DNA of 27,187 bases from Colwellia sp. (GTDB lineage: Bacteria > Pseudomonadota > Gammaproteobacteria > Enterobacterales > Alteromonadaceae), in the NCBI GenBank assembly GCA_003521815.1, contig DPHE01000081.1, positions 13,793-40,979 on the forward strand, in the 5' to 3' direction. Below are positions 17,208-24,130 of the stretch, one piece after another. Below the pieces are notes generated by a model. It worked only from the letters and a program-made list of their open reading frames with translations. It searched no databases and was not told the DNA's origin. The translations under genes and the position numbers were made by a program. The first letter of the stretch is position 1. Each line of letters starts with the position of its first letter.

Positions 17208-18188
17208 TTAGCTAAAAGTTGTCTGACTAAAAAGTAATATTTGATAAGTAATAAAGCTTACCAATAAGAGTGCGCCTTTTGTGCGAGTAAGTCTAAAGTA
17301 TCCAGACTTTCGACTAAAACATAATAGAAATAGTAAACCAGTAATGACAATCATAACAGGGGCGTCTCGAAAAGAGGCTTCTGGGTTTATCTGACCAGGG
17401 GCTATTAAACCGGCAAAAGGCAATACCGCTAAAATATTAAAAATATTAGAGCCAACAATATTACCCATGGCTAAATCGTCCTCTTTTTTCATTACACTGG
17501 CAATACTGGCGGCTAATTCGGGCAAACTTGTTCCTAAGGCTATAACCGTTAAGCCGATAACTAGGTCGCTAATACCGTATGCTTTAGCGATAAATATCGC
17601 CGAATCAACAAGAAAGTGTGCACTTGAAATTAGAATACTAATACCGACAATAAGCCAGAAAATAGATTTTATGGTACTCGTTGCTTCAGGTATTTCGTGC
17701 TCAGCTTCAATAATCATTGGGTCGTCAAGGTTATTTCGCTGCTTTAAGGCTTTTATTAATAGAACAGAAATAAAGCTAAAAAAACCGACCATTAATATCA
17801 GACCTTCAGAAAAGCTAAAAAAATCGTCTGAAAGCATCCAATAGGCAAGTATTGTTAATATAAGTAACAGGGGTATTTCTTGTTTAATTGTTGATGAGGA
17901 AACAACTAAAGGCTTTACTAAAACGGTAAGCCCAAGCACTAAAGCAATATTTGTTATATTTGATCCGATAGCATTCCCTATAGCAGTATCAGGATTACCC
18001 TGAAATGAAGCGGCTGCGGCTACCATCATTTCGGGCGCGGATGAGCCCATAGCAACAATGGTTAAACCAATAATCATTGGTGAAACGCCGATGTTTTTTG
18101 CTAAAGAAGAAGCCCCCAAAACAAATTTATCAGCACTCCAAACAAGTAAAACAAGGGCAATTAATAAAATAATAACGTGTTCTAACAT
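17208..18188 (-). CDS. yrbG: YrbG family calcium/sodium antiporter
   Basis: 326 residues, the same size as E. coli YrbG (325). Hydrophobic throughout, with about ten membrane helices in two inverted halves. Each half carries a CaCA alpha-repeat: GSSAPEMMVAAAASFQG with GNAIGSNITNIALVLG, and GTSLPELAASIASVMKK with GNIVGSNIFNILAVLP. These acidic and polar residues form the cation site in the Ca2+/cation antiporter superfamily; the exact ions are inferred. The central loop is short and acidic. GGAG 6 bases before the ATG is a good ribosome-binding site. It is the first gene of the minus-strand block and diverges from mlaF. Confidence 0.95.
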   Translation of the reverse strand: MLEHVIILLIALVLLVWSADKFVLGASSLAKNIGVSPMIIGLTIVAMGSSAPEMMVAAAASFQGNPDTAIGNAIGSNITNIALVLGLTVLVKPLVVSSSTIKQEIPLLLILTILAYWMLSDDFFSFSEGLILMVGFFSFISVLLIKALKQRNNLDDPMIIEAEHEIPEATSTIKSIFWLIVGISILISSAHFLVDSAIFIAKAYGISDLVIGLTVIALGTSLPELAASIASVMKKEDDLAMGNIVGSNIFNILAVLPFAGLIAPGQINPEASFRDAPVMIVITGLLFLLCFSRKSGYFRLTRTKGALLLVSFITYQILLFSQTTFS

Positions 18189-18532
18189 CTATAACTCCAA
18201 TTAATACACCAAAAGATCAACAGACTCTAGTGAAAATATGAGGAATCTGAAGCTATTTGGTACAACAAGTTAAATTGTCGCTGTTTGAGAAGGAAAAACA
18301 AAGTAATTAATGTATTCAAAGAGAAAATAGTTTGAGTTTGTTGTAATTTTCTTCATTAGTTGAACTAAAACCTAACAAAATGCTCTCTATTACATTATTA
18401 GACAATTTTTTGCTTTAAATTATTAATTTTTAGTGAACAATGATAAGTGCTCAGGTAAGATTACTTTTATTCAGAAATAGGAATTCCTGTAATTCATATT
18501 AATAAATTAATCAATTACATATATGTTATAAA
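18189..18532. promoter_or_regulatory. 344-base divergent intergenic region between yrbG and mlaF
   Basis: No gene of credible length fits here. The region must hold the promoters of both the yrbG-kds-lpt block and the mla-murA block. It is very AT-rich, so many chance -10 matches occur. One weak mla-directed candidate is TAGACA (18399-18404), 16 bases, then TATTAA (18421-18426). A 10-bp perfect palindrome AGGAATTCCT lies at 18479-18488, about 45 bases before the mlaF start. The mlaF ATG has no clear ribosome-binding site. Promoter positions are tentative. Confidence 0.4.
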
Positions 18533-19378
18533 ATGACACTACCAGTAGAAACGCTAGACAGCCTAATTGAAATCGAAAACCTCACGTTTAAACGAGGTGC
18601 ACGTGTGATTTATAATGATATTAGTTTATCTATTCCTGTAGGGAAAGTAACCGGTATCATGGGGCCCAGTGGTATTGGTAAAACGACATTATTACGTTTG
18701 ATTGGCGGACAAATTAAGCCGGAGAGTGGTAAAATTTTATTCTCAGGTAAAGATATTCCTAGCTTATCTCGTCATGATTTATATGAAACACGTAAACGCA
18801 TGAGCATGCTCTTTCAAAGTGGCGCTCTTTTTACTGACATGAGCGTTTTTGACAATATTGCTTTTCCTATTCGAGAACATAGTAAGCTACCTGAAAGTAT
18901 TATTGAAAAAATAGTCTTAATGAAATTAGAAGCCGTCGGATTACGTGGTGCACGAGATCTACAACCGAGTGAACTTTCTGGAGGTATGGCGCGCCGCGTG
19001 GCATTGGCGCGTGCTATTGCGCTTGATCCTGAGTTGATTTTGTATGACGAACCTTTTGCAGGCCAAGATCCTATTTCAATGGGTGTTGTAGTGCGTTTAA
19101 TTCGGTCTCTTAATGATGCGTTAGGGTTAACGTCAGTGGTTGTATCACATGATGTTCCTGAGGTGATGAGTATTGCTGATTATATTTATATTATTGCAGA
19201 ACAAAAAATTATCGGGCACGGAACACCTGAGCAGATAAAACAAGATGAGTCTCCACTGGTGAAGCAATTTGTGCAAGGAAAGGCTGATGGTCCTGTACCA
19301 TTTCATTATCAGGCCCCGAGTTATCAAAATGAACTCATCAAATTGTCACCCGCAGTAAATGGTAGGGGACAAGCATAA
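18533..19378 (+). CDS. mlaF: Phospholipid ABC transporter ATPase MlaF
   Basis: 281-residue ABC ATPase (E. coli 269). Walker A GPSGIGKT is at 44-51, the signature LSGGM at 148-152, Walker B LILYDEP at 168-174, and the switch His at 206. GQDPISMGVVVRLIR and SHDVPEVMSIADYIYII are typical of MlaF. With MlaE, MlaD and MlaB it forms the inner-membrane complex that handles phospholipids removed from the outer leaflet of the outer membrane. The end overlaps mlaE by one base (TAATG). It is first in the mlaFEDCB-ibaG-murA block. Confidence 0.97.
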   Translation: MTLPVETLDSLIEIENLTFKRGARVIYNDISLSIPVGKVTGIMGPSGIGKTTLLRLIGGQIKPESGKILFSGKDIPSLSRHDLYETRKRMSMLFQSGALFTDMSVFDNIAFPIREHSKLPESIIEKIVLMKLEAVGLRGARDLQPSELSGGMARRVALARAIALDPELILYDEPFAGQDPISMGVVVRLIRSLNDALGLTSVVVSHDVPEVMSIADYIYIIAEQKIIGHGTPEQIKQDESPLVKQFVQGKADGPVPFHYQAPSYQNELIKLSPAVNGRGQA

Positions 19379-20154
19379 TGTTGCAGTTACAATTATTAGG
19401 TCGAAATACCTTAGCGCTTATTAGCGGCCTAGGACGAGCTGTTATTGTATTGCTTTCGGCTCTGTTGCATAAGCCAAATCCTCGTAAAGGCATTCCGTTA
19501 TTATTACAGCAACTTTATAGTGTTGGTGTAATGTCATTGCTTATTATTGTGGTTTCAGGTGGTTTTATTGGCATGGTGTTAGCTCTGCAAGGCTACACCA
19601 TCTTGGTTGGATATGGTGCTGAAGCTAGTTTAGGACCAATGGTCGCATTATCTTTATTACGTGAATTAGGCCCCGTGGTTGCAGCATTATTATTTGCGGG
19701 AAGGGCAGGTTCTGCGCTAACTGCTGAAATTGGTTTAATGAAAGCGACAGAGCAATTATCCAGTTTAGAAATGATGGCCGTTGATCCTCTACGCCGAGTC
19801 ATAGCACCGCGTTTTTGGGCGGGTTTTATTAGTTTACCTTTATTAGCTGCTATTTTTTCAATGGTTGGTATTCTCGGCGCACATCTAGTTGGTGTTGATT
19901 GGTTAGGTGTTGATGCAGGGACTTTTTGGTCTGTTATGCAAGATCAAGTAGATTTTAATAAAGATATTTTAAACGGCATTATCAAGAGTGTTGTTTTTGC
20001 CTTTGTAGTGACTTGGATAGCAGTATATAAAGGTTATGATTGTGTGCCCACTTCTGAAGGTATTTCTCAGGCGACTACCTCAACTGTGGTACAATCGTCG
20101 TTATTAGTATTAGGGTTAGATTTTATTTTAACGGCATTGATGTTTGCAAGATAA
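19378..20154 (+). CDS. mlaE: Phospholipid ABC transporter permease MlaE
   Basis: 258 residues (E. coli 260), the integral membrane subunit of the Mla complex, with an N-terminal interfacial helix and about five membrane helices. The conserved core reads RELGPVVAALLFAGRAGSAL, then TAEIGLMKATEQLSSLEMM, the MlaE/permease family signature. The C-terminus has KGYDCVPTSEGISQATTSTVV. The start overlaps the mlaF stop by one base (TAATG), which suggests coupled translation. mlaD follows after about 46 bases. Confidence 0.98.
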   Translation: MLQLQLLGRNTLALISGLGRAVIVLLSALLHKPNPRKGIPLLLQQLYSVGVMSLLIIVVSGGFIGMVLALQGYTILVGYGAEASLGPMVALSLLRELGPVVAALLFAGRAGSALTAEIGLMKATEQLSSLEMMAVDPLRRVIAPRFWAGFISLPLLAAIFSMVGILGAHLVGVDWLGVDAGTFWSVMQDQVDFNKDILNGIIKSVVFAFVVTWIAVYKGYDCVPTSEGISQATTSTVVQSSLLVLGLDFILTALMFAR

Positions 20155-20200
20155 AGATAAGAGAACAGTTAATAGTTATAGATAATATATAAGGCGTTTG

Positions 20201-20683
20201 GTGAAAGACATGATGTCAAAAAAAGTAGAGTTAATGGTAGGTTTTTTTGTTGCTTTAGGTATTGCAGCATTACTTATGTTATCACTGAAAGTTGCGAATA
20301 GTGGTATTTCAAATGGTGGCGAAAGTTATAATTTATTTGCAAAGTTTGATAATATTGGTGGTTTAAAAGTACGTTCACCCATAAAAGTTGGTGGTGTGGT
20401 CGTTGGTCGTGTGAGCAATATATCGCTTGATAAAGAATATTATACACCGGTGGTTACTATGGAAATATATAGTAAATACAACCAGTTTTCAGAAGCAACA
20501 TCAGTGGCCATCTTAACCGCAGGGTTATTGGGCGAACAATACATTGGTCTACAGCCAGGCTTTATGGATGAGTCATTGGAAATTTTACAGCCGGATGATT
20601 TTATTGAAGATACCAAGCCAGCTTTAGTGCTGGAAGAATTAATAGGACAGTTTTTATTTAGCCAAGAGCGCGGTAATGAGTAA
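20201..20683 (+). CDS. mlaD: MCE-domain phospholipid-binding protein MlaD
   Basis: About 160 residues; E. coli MlaD (183) has a longer C-terminal tail. One N-terminal membrane anchor (VELMVGFFVALGIAALLML) is followed by the MCE domain at about 40-120, with FDNIGGLKVRSPIKVGGVVV and the pore-lining GLLGEQYIGLQPG. The end TKPALVLEELIGQFLF matches the helical region of E. coli MlaD. It forms the hexameric ring on MlaFE. The start is unsure: TTG 20198, GTG 20201, ATG 20210 or ATG 20213 are all in frame. AAGG at 20191-20194 has the right spacing for GTG 20201, whereas the protein family would also suit ATG 20213. It overlaps mlaC by one base. Confidence 0.94.
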   Translation: MKDMMSKKVELMVGFFVALGIAALLMLSLKVANSGISNGGESYNLFAKFDNIGGLKVRSPIKVGGVVVGRVSNISLDKEYYTPVVTMEIYSKYNQFSEATSVAILTAGLLGEQYIGLQPGFMDESLEILQPDDFIEDTKPALVLEELIGQFLFSQERGNE

Positions 20684-21438
20684 TGAAAATACAGCATTTA
20701 AATAAGATAAAGTTAATGAATCCATCATTATTGATATTCGTTATAGTAGCGAGCTTATTCAGCGTTAATGTATTCGCGATTGATGAAGTACAAGAAAATA
20801 AATTATCTGAGGAAAAAGCGCAATTATCTACCAATGCGGCTCGTATTTATGTTGATAAAAAAGATCCTTATTTAATGATTAAAATCGTTGCCCGTAAAAC
20901 ATTTAACCGTTTTGCAAATGAGCAACAAGCAATTAGGGCTAACCCTAATATACTCAAAAATATAGTTCGAGAAGAACTAATGCCATATATCAATTATAAA
21001 TACTCTGCATTTAAGGTTATTGGTAAGCATTTAAAGAAAACAACGTCGCAAGAACGCAAGGATTTTGTACTAGTATTTCGAGAGTATTTAGTGACCTCAT
21101 ATGCGCAAGTTTTTACCTTATATGATAATCAACCGGTTGAATTTGCACCGGCAAGGAGCTTTAGCGAGAAAAAAATTGTGGCTGTAAATACCCGTATTAT
21201 GATGCAGGGAAGGGATAATATAGATGTCTCTTTTAAAGTAAGAAAAGATAGAAAAACTAATGAGTGGAAAGCATTCGACATGGTCGCTGAGGGCGTTAGT
21301 TTACTTGACAGTAAACAAGCTGAACTAGGTAGCGTAATTCGGCAAAAAGGGCTACCTTATGTGACTGCGTTATTAAAGAAAAAAAGTGATCGTGATATAG
21401 TTTTTAAAACTAAATTATCAAAAAATAAAACGGGTTAA
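20683..21438 (+). CDS. mlaC: Periplasmic phospholipid shuttle MlaC
   Basis: 251 residues, longer than E. coli MlaC (211). The N-terminal signal peptide has core MNPSLLIFVIVASLFSVNVFA, quoted here only as its limits: hydrophobic residues about 12-32 with likely cleavage after VFA. The mature part begins with an acidic segment. The MlaC (Tol-Tol-Ttg2) domain follows, with FREYLVTSYAQVFTLYD and KAFDMVAEGVSLLDSKQAELG. It ferries phospholipid between the outer-membrane MlaA complex and MlaFEDB. The extra length lies in the acidic N-terminal part and a Lys-rich tail (LLKKKSDRD onward). The start forms TAATG with the mlaD stop. Confidence 0.95.
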   Translation: MKIQHLNKIKLMNPSLLIFVIVASLFSVNVFAIDEVQENKLSEEKAQLSTNAARIYVDKKDPYLMIKIVARKTFNRFANEQQAIRANPNILKNIVREELMPYINYKYSAFKVIGKHLKKTTSQERKDFVLVFREYLVTSYAQVFTLYDNQPVEFAPARSFSEKKIVAVNTRIMMQGRDNIDVSFKVRKDRKTNEWKAFDMVAEGVSLLDSKQAELGSVIRQKGLPYVTALLKKKSDRDIVFKTKLSKNKTG

Positions 21439-21453
21439 GGTGTATTTCAATAT

Positions 21454-21750
21454 ATGACAAAAATAACCTTAAACATCACGGCTACGGCAGTTGAATTTAG
21501 CGGTGAGCTAACCCGGCACTCTATTATGCAAATAACAAAAAAAAGTATTAAAGCCTTATTTTTTCCTTCATCAGTGACATTTGATTTAGCAAAAATAACG
21601 CGTATTGACACAGCTGGATTAGCTTGGCTTTTTTATTTGTTAGAGCAAGCAAGTCTTGATAGCTGTCAATTAACCTTTGCTAACATACCAACTAAACTAG
21701 ATAAACTCATTCGCTTAAGTGGCGTTGAAGGCTTTTTGCCTGTTAAATAA
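21454..21750 (+). CDS. mlaB: STAS-domain protein MlaB
   Basis: 98-residue STAS domain protein (E. coli MlaB 97). The landmark ITRIDTAGLAWLFYLLEQA places Thr53 at the position equivalent to E. coli Thr52, known to be important for MlaB activity. MlaB binds MlaF in the cytoplasm and supports its ATPase activity and complex assembly. It starts 15 bases after mlaC. Small STAS proteins are generic, but position between mlaC and ibaG settles the identity. Confidence 0.94.
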   Translation: MTKITLNITATAVEFSGELTRHSIMQITKKSIKALFFPSSVTFDLAKITRIDTAGLAWLFYLLEQASLDSCQLTFANIPTKLDKLIRLSGVEGFLPVK

Positions 21751-21799
21751 TAATCAGATCAAGTGATTCATTAATTTGCTTGATGTAACTAACCAGATC

Positions 21800-21803
21800 G
21801 GAG
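21800..21803 (+). promoter_or_regulatory. Ribosome-binding site deciding the ibaG start
   Basis: GGAG lies 8 bases before TTG 21812. It favours that TTG over an in-frame TTG 36 bases upstream, which has no such site, and gives a protein of the usual length. Confidence 0.6.
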
Positions 21804-21811
21804 AACTACTC

Positions 21812-22063
21812 TTGGAAGTACAAGAAATTGAAAAACTAATTAACGACGCACTAACACTTGATGAACTTCAAGTAAAATTTGACGGTTCACAATGTAGTGT
21901 TGTAGCGGTAGCCGATATGTTTGCTGATTTATCGCGTGTTAAACGCCAACAAGTAGTGTTTGCCGCGCTAGCTGGCGCTATTAAAGATGGCAGTATTCAC
22001 GCAGTGACAGTAAAAACCTTTACTAAAGCACAATGGCAGCGTGATAAATTGTTTAATATGTAA
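21812..22063 (+). CDS. ibaG: BolA family protein IbaG
   Basis: 83 residues (E. coli IbaG 84), a small cytoplasmic BolA-fold protein. The conserved helix-turn region is FADLSRVKRQQVVFAAL, followed by IHAVTVKTFTKAQW, as in IbaG/YrbA. IbaG binds Fe-S clusters with monothiol glutaredoxin and is linked to acid stress; the function is from the family. The start is taken as TTG 21812 with GGAG 8 bases before it, giving MEVQEIEKLIND. A longer version from TTG 21776 would add 12 residues. It lies between mlaB and murA, as in E. coli. Confidence 0.93.
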   Translation: MEVQEIEKLINDALTLDELQVKFDGSQCSVVAVADMFADLSRVKRQQVVFAALAGAIKDGSIHAVTVKTFTKAQWQRDKLFNM

Positions 22064-22128
22064 AGGCATGCAATACTGATCACATAGTCAATTTATTTTA
22101 ATCATTTATAAGTAAGAAGTAAGCTATT

Positions 22129-23406
22129 TTGGACGCATTTAAAGTTATTGGTGGTAAGCCACTACGTGGTGAAGTCACTATTTCGGGGGCTAAAAACGCC
22201 GCACTCCCTATTTTAATGTCAGCATTGTTATCAAAAACACCTATTGTGTTTAGTAATGTTCCTCAACTCAATGACATTTTAACCACTGTGGAATTATTAG
22301 GTCAATTAGGTGCTAAAACCGAATGGCTAAATGATGAAACGTTACGTATTGATGCGAGTAATATTACTGAATGCTGTGCTCCTTATGACTTAGTCAAAAC
22401 GATGCGCGCTTCTATTTTAGTACTTGGCCCTTTACTTGCCCGTATGGGGCATGCTGAAGTTTCTTTACCCGGGGGTTGTGCAATTGGTGCTCGTCCAGTG
22501 AATTTGCATATTCAGGGTCTAAAAGCGATGGCTGCTAATATAGATGTTGAAAATGGCTATATTGTGGCTAAGAAAAAAGGCCGCCTTGTTGGTGCTAATA
22601 TCTTTATGGATATAGTGAGTGTCACAGGTACAGAAAACTTAATGATGGCTGCTGCGTTAGCTGACGGTATAACCGTTATTGAAAATGCTGCGCGAGAGCC
22701 TGAAGTTGTGGATTTAGCTAATTGCCTTATTAGTATGGGGGCAAAAATTACCGGTGCAGGGACTAATACCTTAACGATTGAAGGTGTTGAAGAACTTCGT
22801 GGCACTGAATATCGTGTAATGCCTGACAGAATTGAAACAGGTACTTTTCTTGTTGCCGCAGCGGTAACTCAAGGTAAAGTTAAATGTTTAAATACTGATG
22901 CTTCAGTGTTAGAAGCAGTATTGTCGAAATTAACAGAAGCAGGTGCTGACATTACAACCGGTGAAAATGCGGCAGGGGAAGGGTGGATAGAACTGTCAAT
23001 GACTCAAAAACTAAAAGCAGTAAGTATTAAAACCGCTCCACATCCAGCATTTCCTACTGATATGCAAGCTCAGTTTATGACGTTAAATGTGCTCGCTGAA
23101 GGCACAGCAACAGTTATCGAGACTATTTTTGAAAATCGCTTTATGCATGTACCAGAATTACAACGTATGGGTGCTGATATCGCACTTGAAGGGAATACAG
23201 CAATAGTCAGAGGTGTTGATTCACTTAATGGTGCCCAAGTTATGGCAACTGATTTACGTGCTTCAGCGAGTTTAGTGATAGCGGGTTTAGTGGCTAAAAC
23301 ACCAACGCAAGTCGATCGTATTTATCATATCGATCGTGGTTATCTACATATAGAAGATAAATTACAAGCATTAGGCGCTGATATTACGCGTATTAATATC
23401 GATTAA
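22129..23406 (+). CDS. murA: UDP-N-acetylglucosamine 1-carboxyvinyltransferase MurA
   Basis: 425 residues (E. coli 419). It transfers enolpyruvate from PEP to UDP-GlcNAc, the first committed step of peptidoglycan synthesis, in the cytoplasm. The N-terminal signature is GEVTISGAKNAALPIL. The catalytic cysteine is Cys117 in LPGGCAIGARPVNLH, so a fosfomycin-sensitive type is expected. Later landmarks are PDRIETGTFLVAAA, APHPAFPTDMQAQF, ENRFMHVPEL and MATDLRASASLV. The start codon is TTG; MDAFKVIGG aligns with the start of E. coli MurA and no ATG lies nearby. It closes the mla-ibaG-murA block, with a REP-like repeat right after the stop. Confidence 0.98.
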   Translation: MDAFKVIGGKPLRGEVTISGAKNAALPILMSALLSKTPIVFSNVPQLNDILTTVELLGQLGAKTEWLNDETLRIDASNITECCAPYDLVKTMRASILVLGPLLARMGHAEVSLPGGCAIGARPVNLHIQGLKAMAANIDVENGYIVAKKKGRLVGANIFMDIVSVTGTENLMMAAALADGITVIENAAREPEVVDLANCLISMGAKITGAGTNTLTIEGVEELRGTEYRVMPDRIETGTFLVAAAVTQGKVKCLNTDASVLEAVLSKLTEAGADITTGENAAGEGWIELSMTQKLKAVSIKTAPHPAFPTDMQAQFMTLNVLAEGTATVIETIFENRFMHVPELQRMGADIALEGNTAIVRGVDSLNGAQVMATDLRASASLVIAGLVAKTPTQVDRIYHIDRGYLHIEDKLQALGADITRINID

Positions 23407-23408
23407 TG

Positions 23409-23502
23409 CTTCGACTGCTCGTTCCTCGCACTCAGTATGAACGGCTACTATTTTCACTCTGAAATTTAAGTACGCTCCGTTTGTCCTGAGCTTGTCGAAG
23501 GA
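23409..23502. repeat. REP-like inverted repeat downstream of murA
   Basis: The left arm starts CTTCGACTGC at 23409 and ends in CTCAGTATGAACGG (23431-23444). The right arm is CCGTTTGTCCTGAGCTTGTCGAAGG (23477-23501; written in two joined blocks CCGTTTGTCCTGAG and CTTGTCGAAGG). The two arms are inverted around a 32-base centre. Both arms match the repeat at 6456-6518: the right arm, reversed, differs from 6456-6480 at only a few bases. It begins 2 bases after the murA stop and may help end transcription (inference). Confidence 0.75.
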
Positions 23503-23669
23503 TAGAGTTTTATATTGTTAATTATTCTTTTTTCAGTTTTTAATATGGCAAAACTAAGAAAATAACCAGCACATTCTGCTGACTTCACATTAAAATCACA
23601 CTTAAATACATTCATTAAAATAAAGTAACTATACTCATTACAGATAGTTTTCACTTGTGAGGATCCTCC

Positions 23670-24122
23670 ATGCTTTTTACTAGCTCGTTAATTACAGATA
23701 GCCCTATTTGACAAACAATTCGTGAGTTTTGCCGTATTGACGAAAATGTTGGTGTTGATCATATTCTCCCTTTTGCAGAAGTAAATGTGAGTGCTAGAAG
23801 CCGTGCTTGGGAACGTGCGCGTAGAATAGTTTTAAAAATTCGTGATGAACAATCAGGTAAAAATTATCCCCGCCGAGTCCAAGGTATTTCGGTAAAATTA
23901 TCGGCTATTCACCCACGTTATAAATTTACGCACAAATCACGGGTGATGGACGAAATTGTACCTAAACTGAAAGTGCTCTGTATACAAGCCAAGCAGTACA
24001 ATATTGGTTTAACGGTTGATGCTGAAGAGTCTGAGCGTTTAGAGATAAATTTATATCTACAGGCGCTGATAAGGGAGTATTTCAAGCAACATACATTAAT
24101 TACGGCAAAATTCTTTGTTTAG
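23670..24122 (+). pseudogene. putA: putA remnant (bifunctional proline dehydrogenase), degraded
   Basis: The reading frame opens with an ATG behind AGGATCC and reads MLFTSSLITDSPI, then an in-frame TGA at 23709-23711 (probably an Arg CGA mutated to TGA), then QTIREFCRIDENVG and on without a break to TAG 24120. The first part resembles the N-terminus of long PutA proteins. After about 60 codons it jumps straight to ISVKLSAIHPRY, VMDEIVPKLKVL and IGLTVDAEESERLE, the proline dehydrogenase barrel core. About 200 residues between are missing. Everything after the DAEE segment, including the P5C dehydrogenase half (over 800 residues), is also gone, and the last 20 or so residues match nothing I recognise. 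A GTG at 23787 could still start a 111-residue product, but it could not be an active enzyme. It is convergent with cca, 8 bases apart. Confidence 0.85.
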
Positions 24123-24130
24123 GCAGGTAA

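Noticed and set aside
23466..23654. 62-residue open frame on the minus strand between murA and the putA remnant
   Set aside because: Its C-terminal part (PSTSSGQTE) is the translation of the REP-like repeat, a known source of false small genes; the rest has no recognisable features or start signal.
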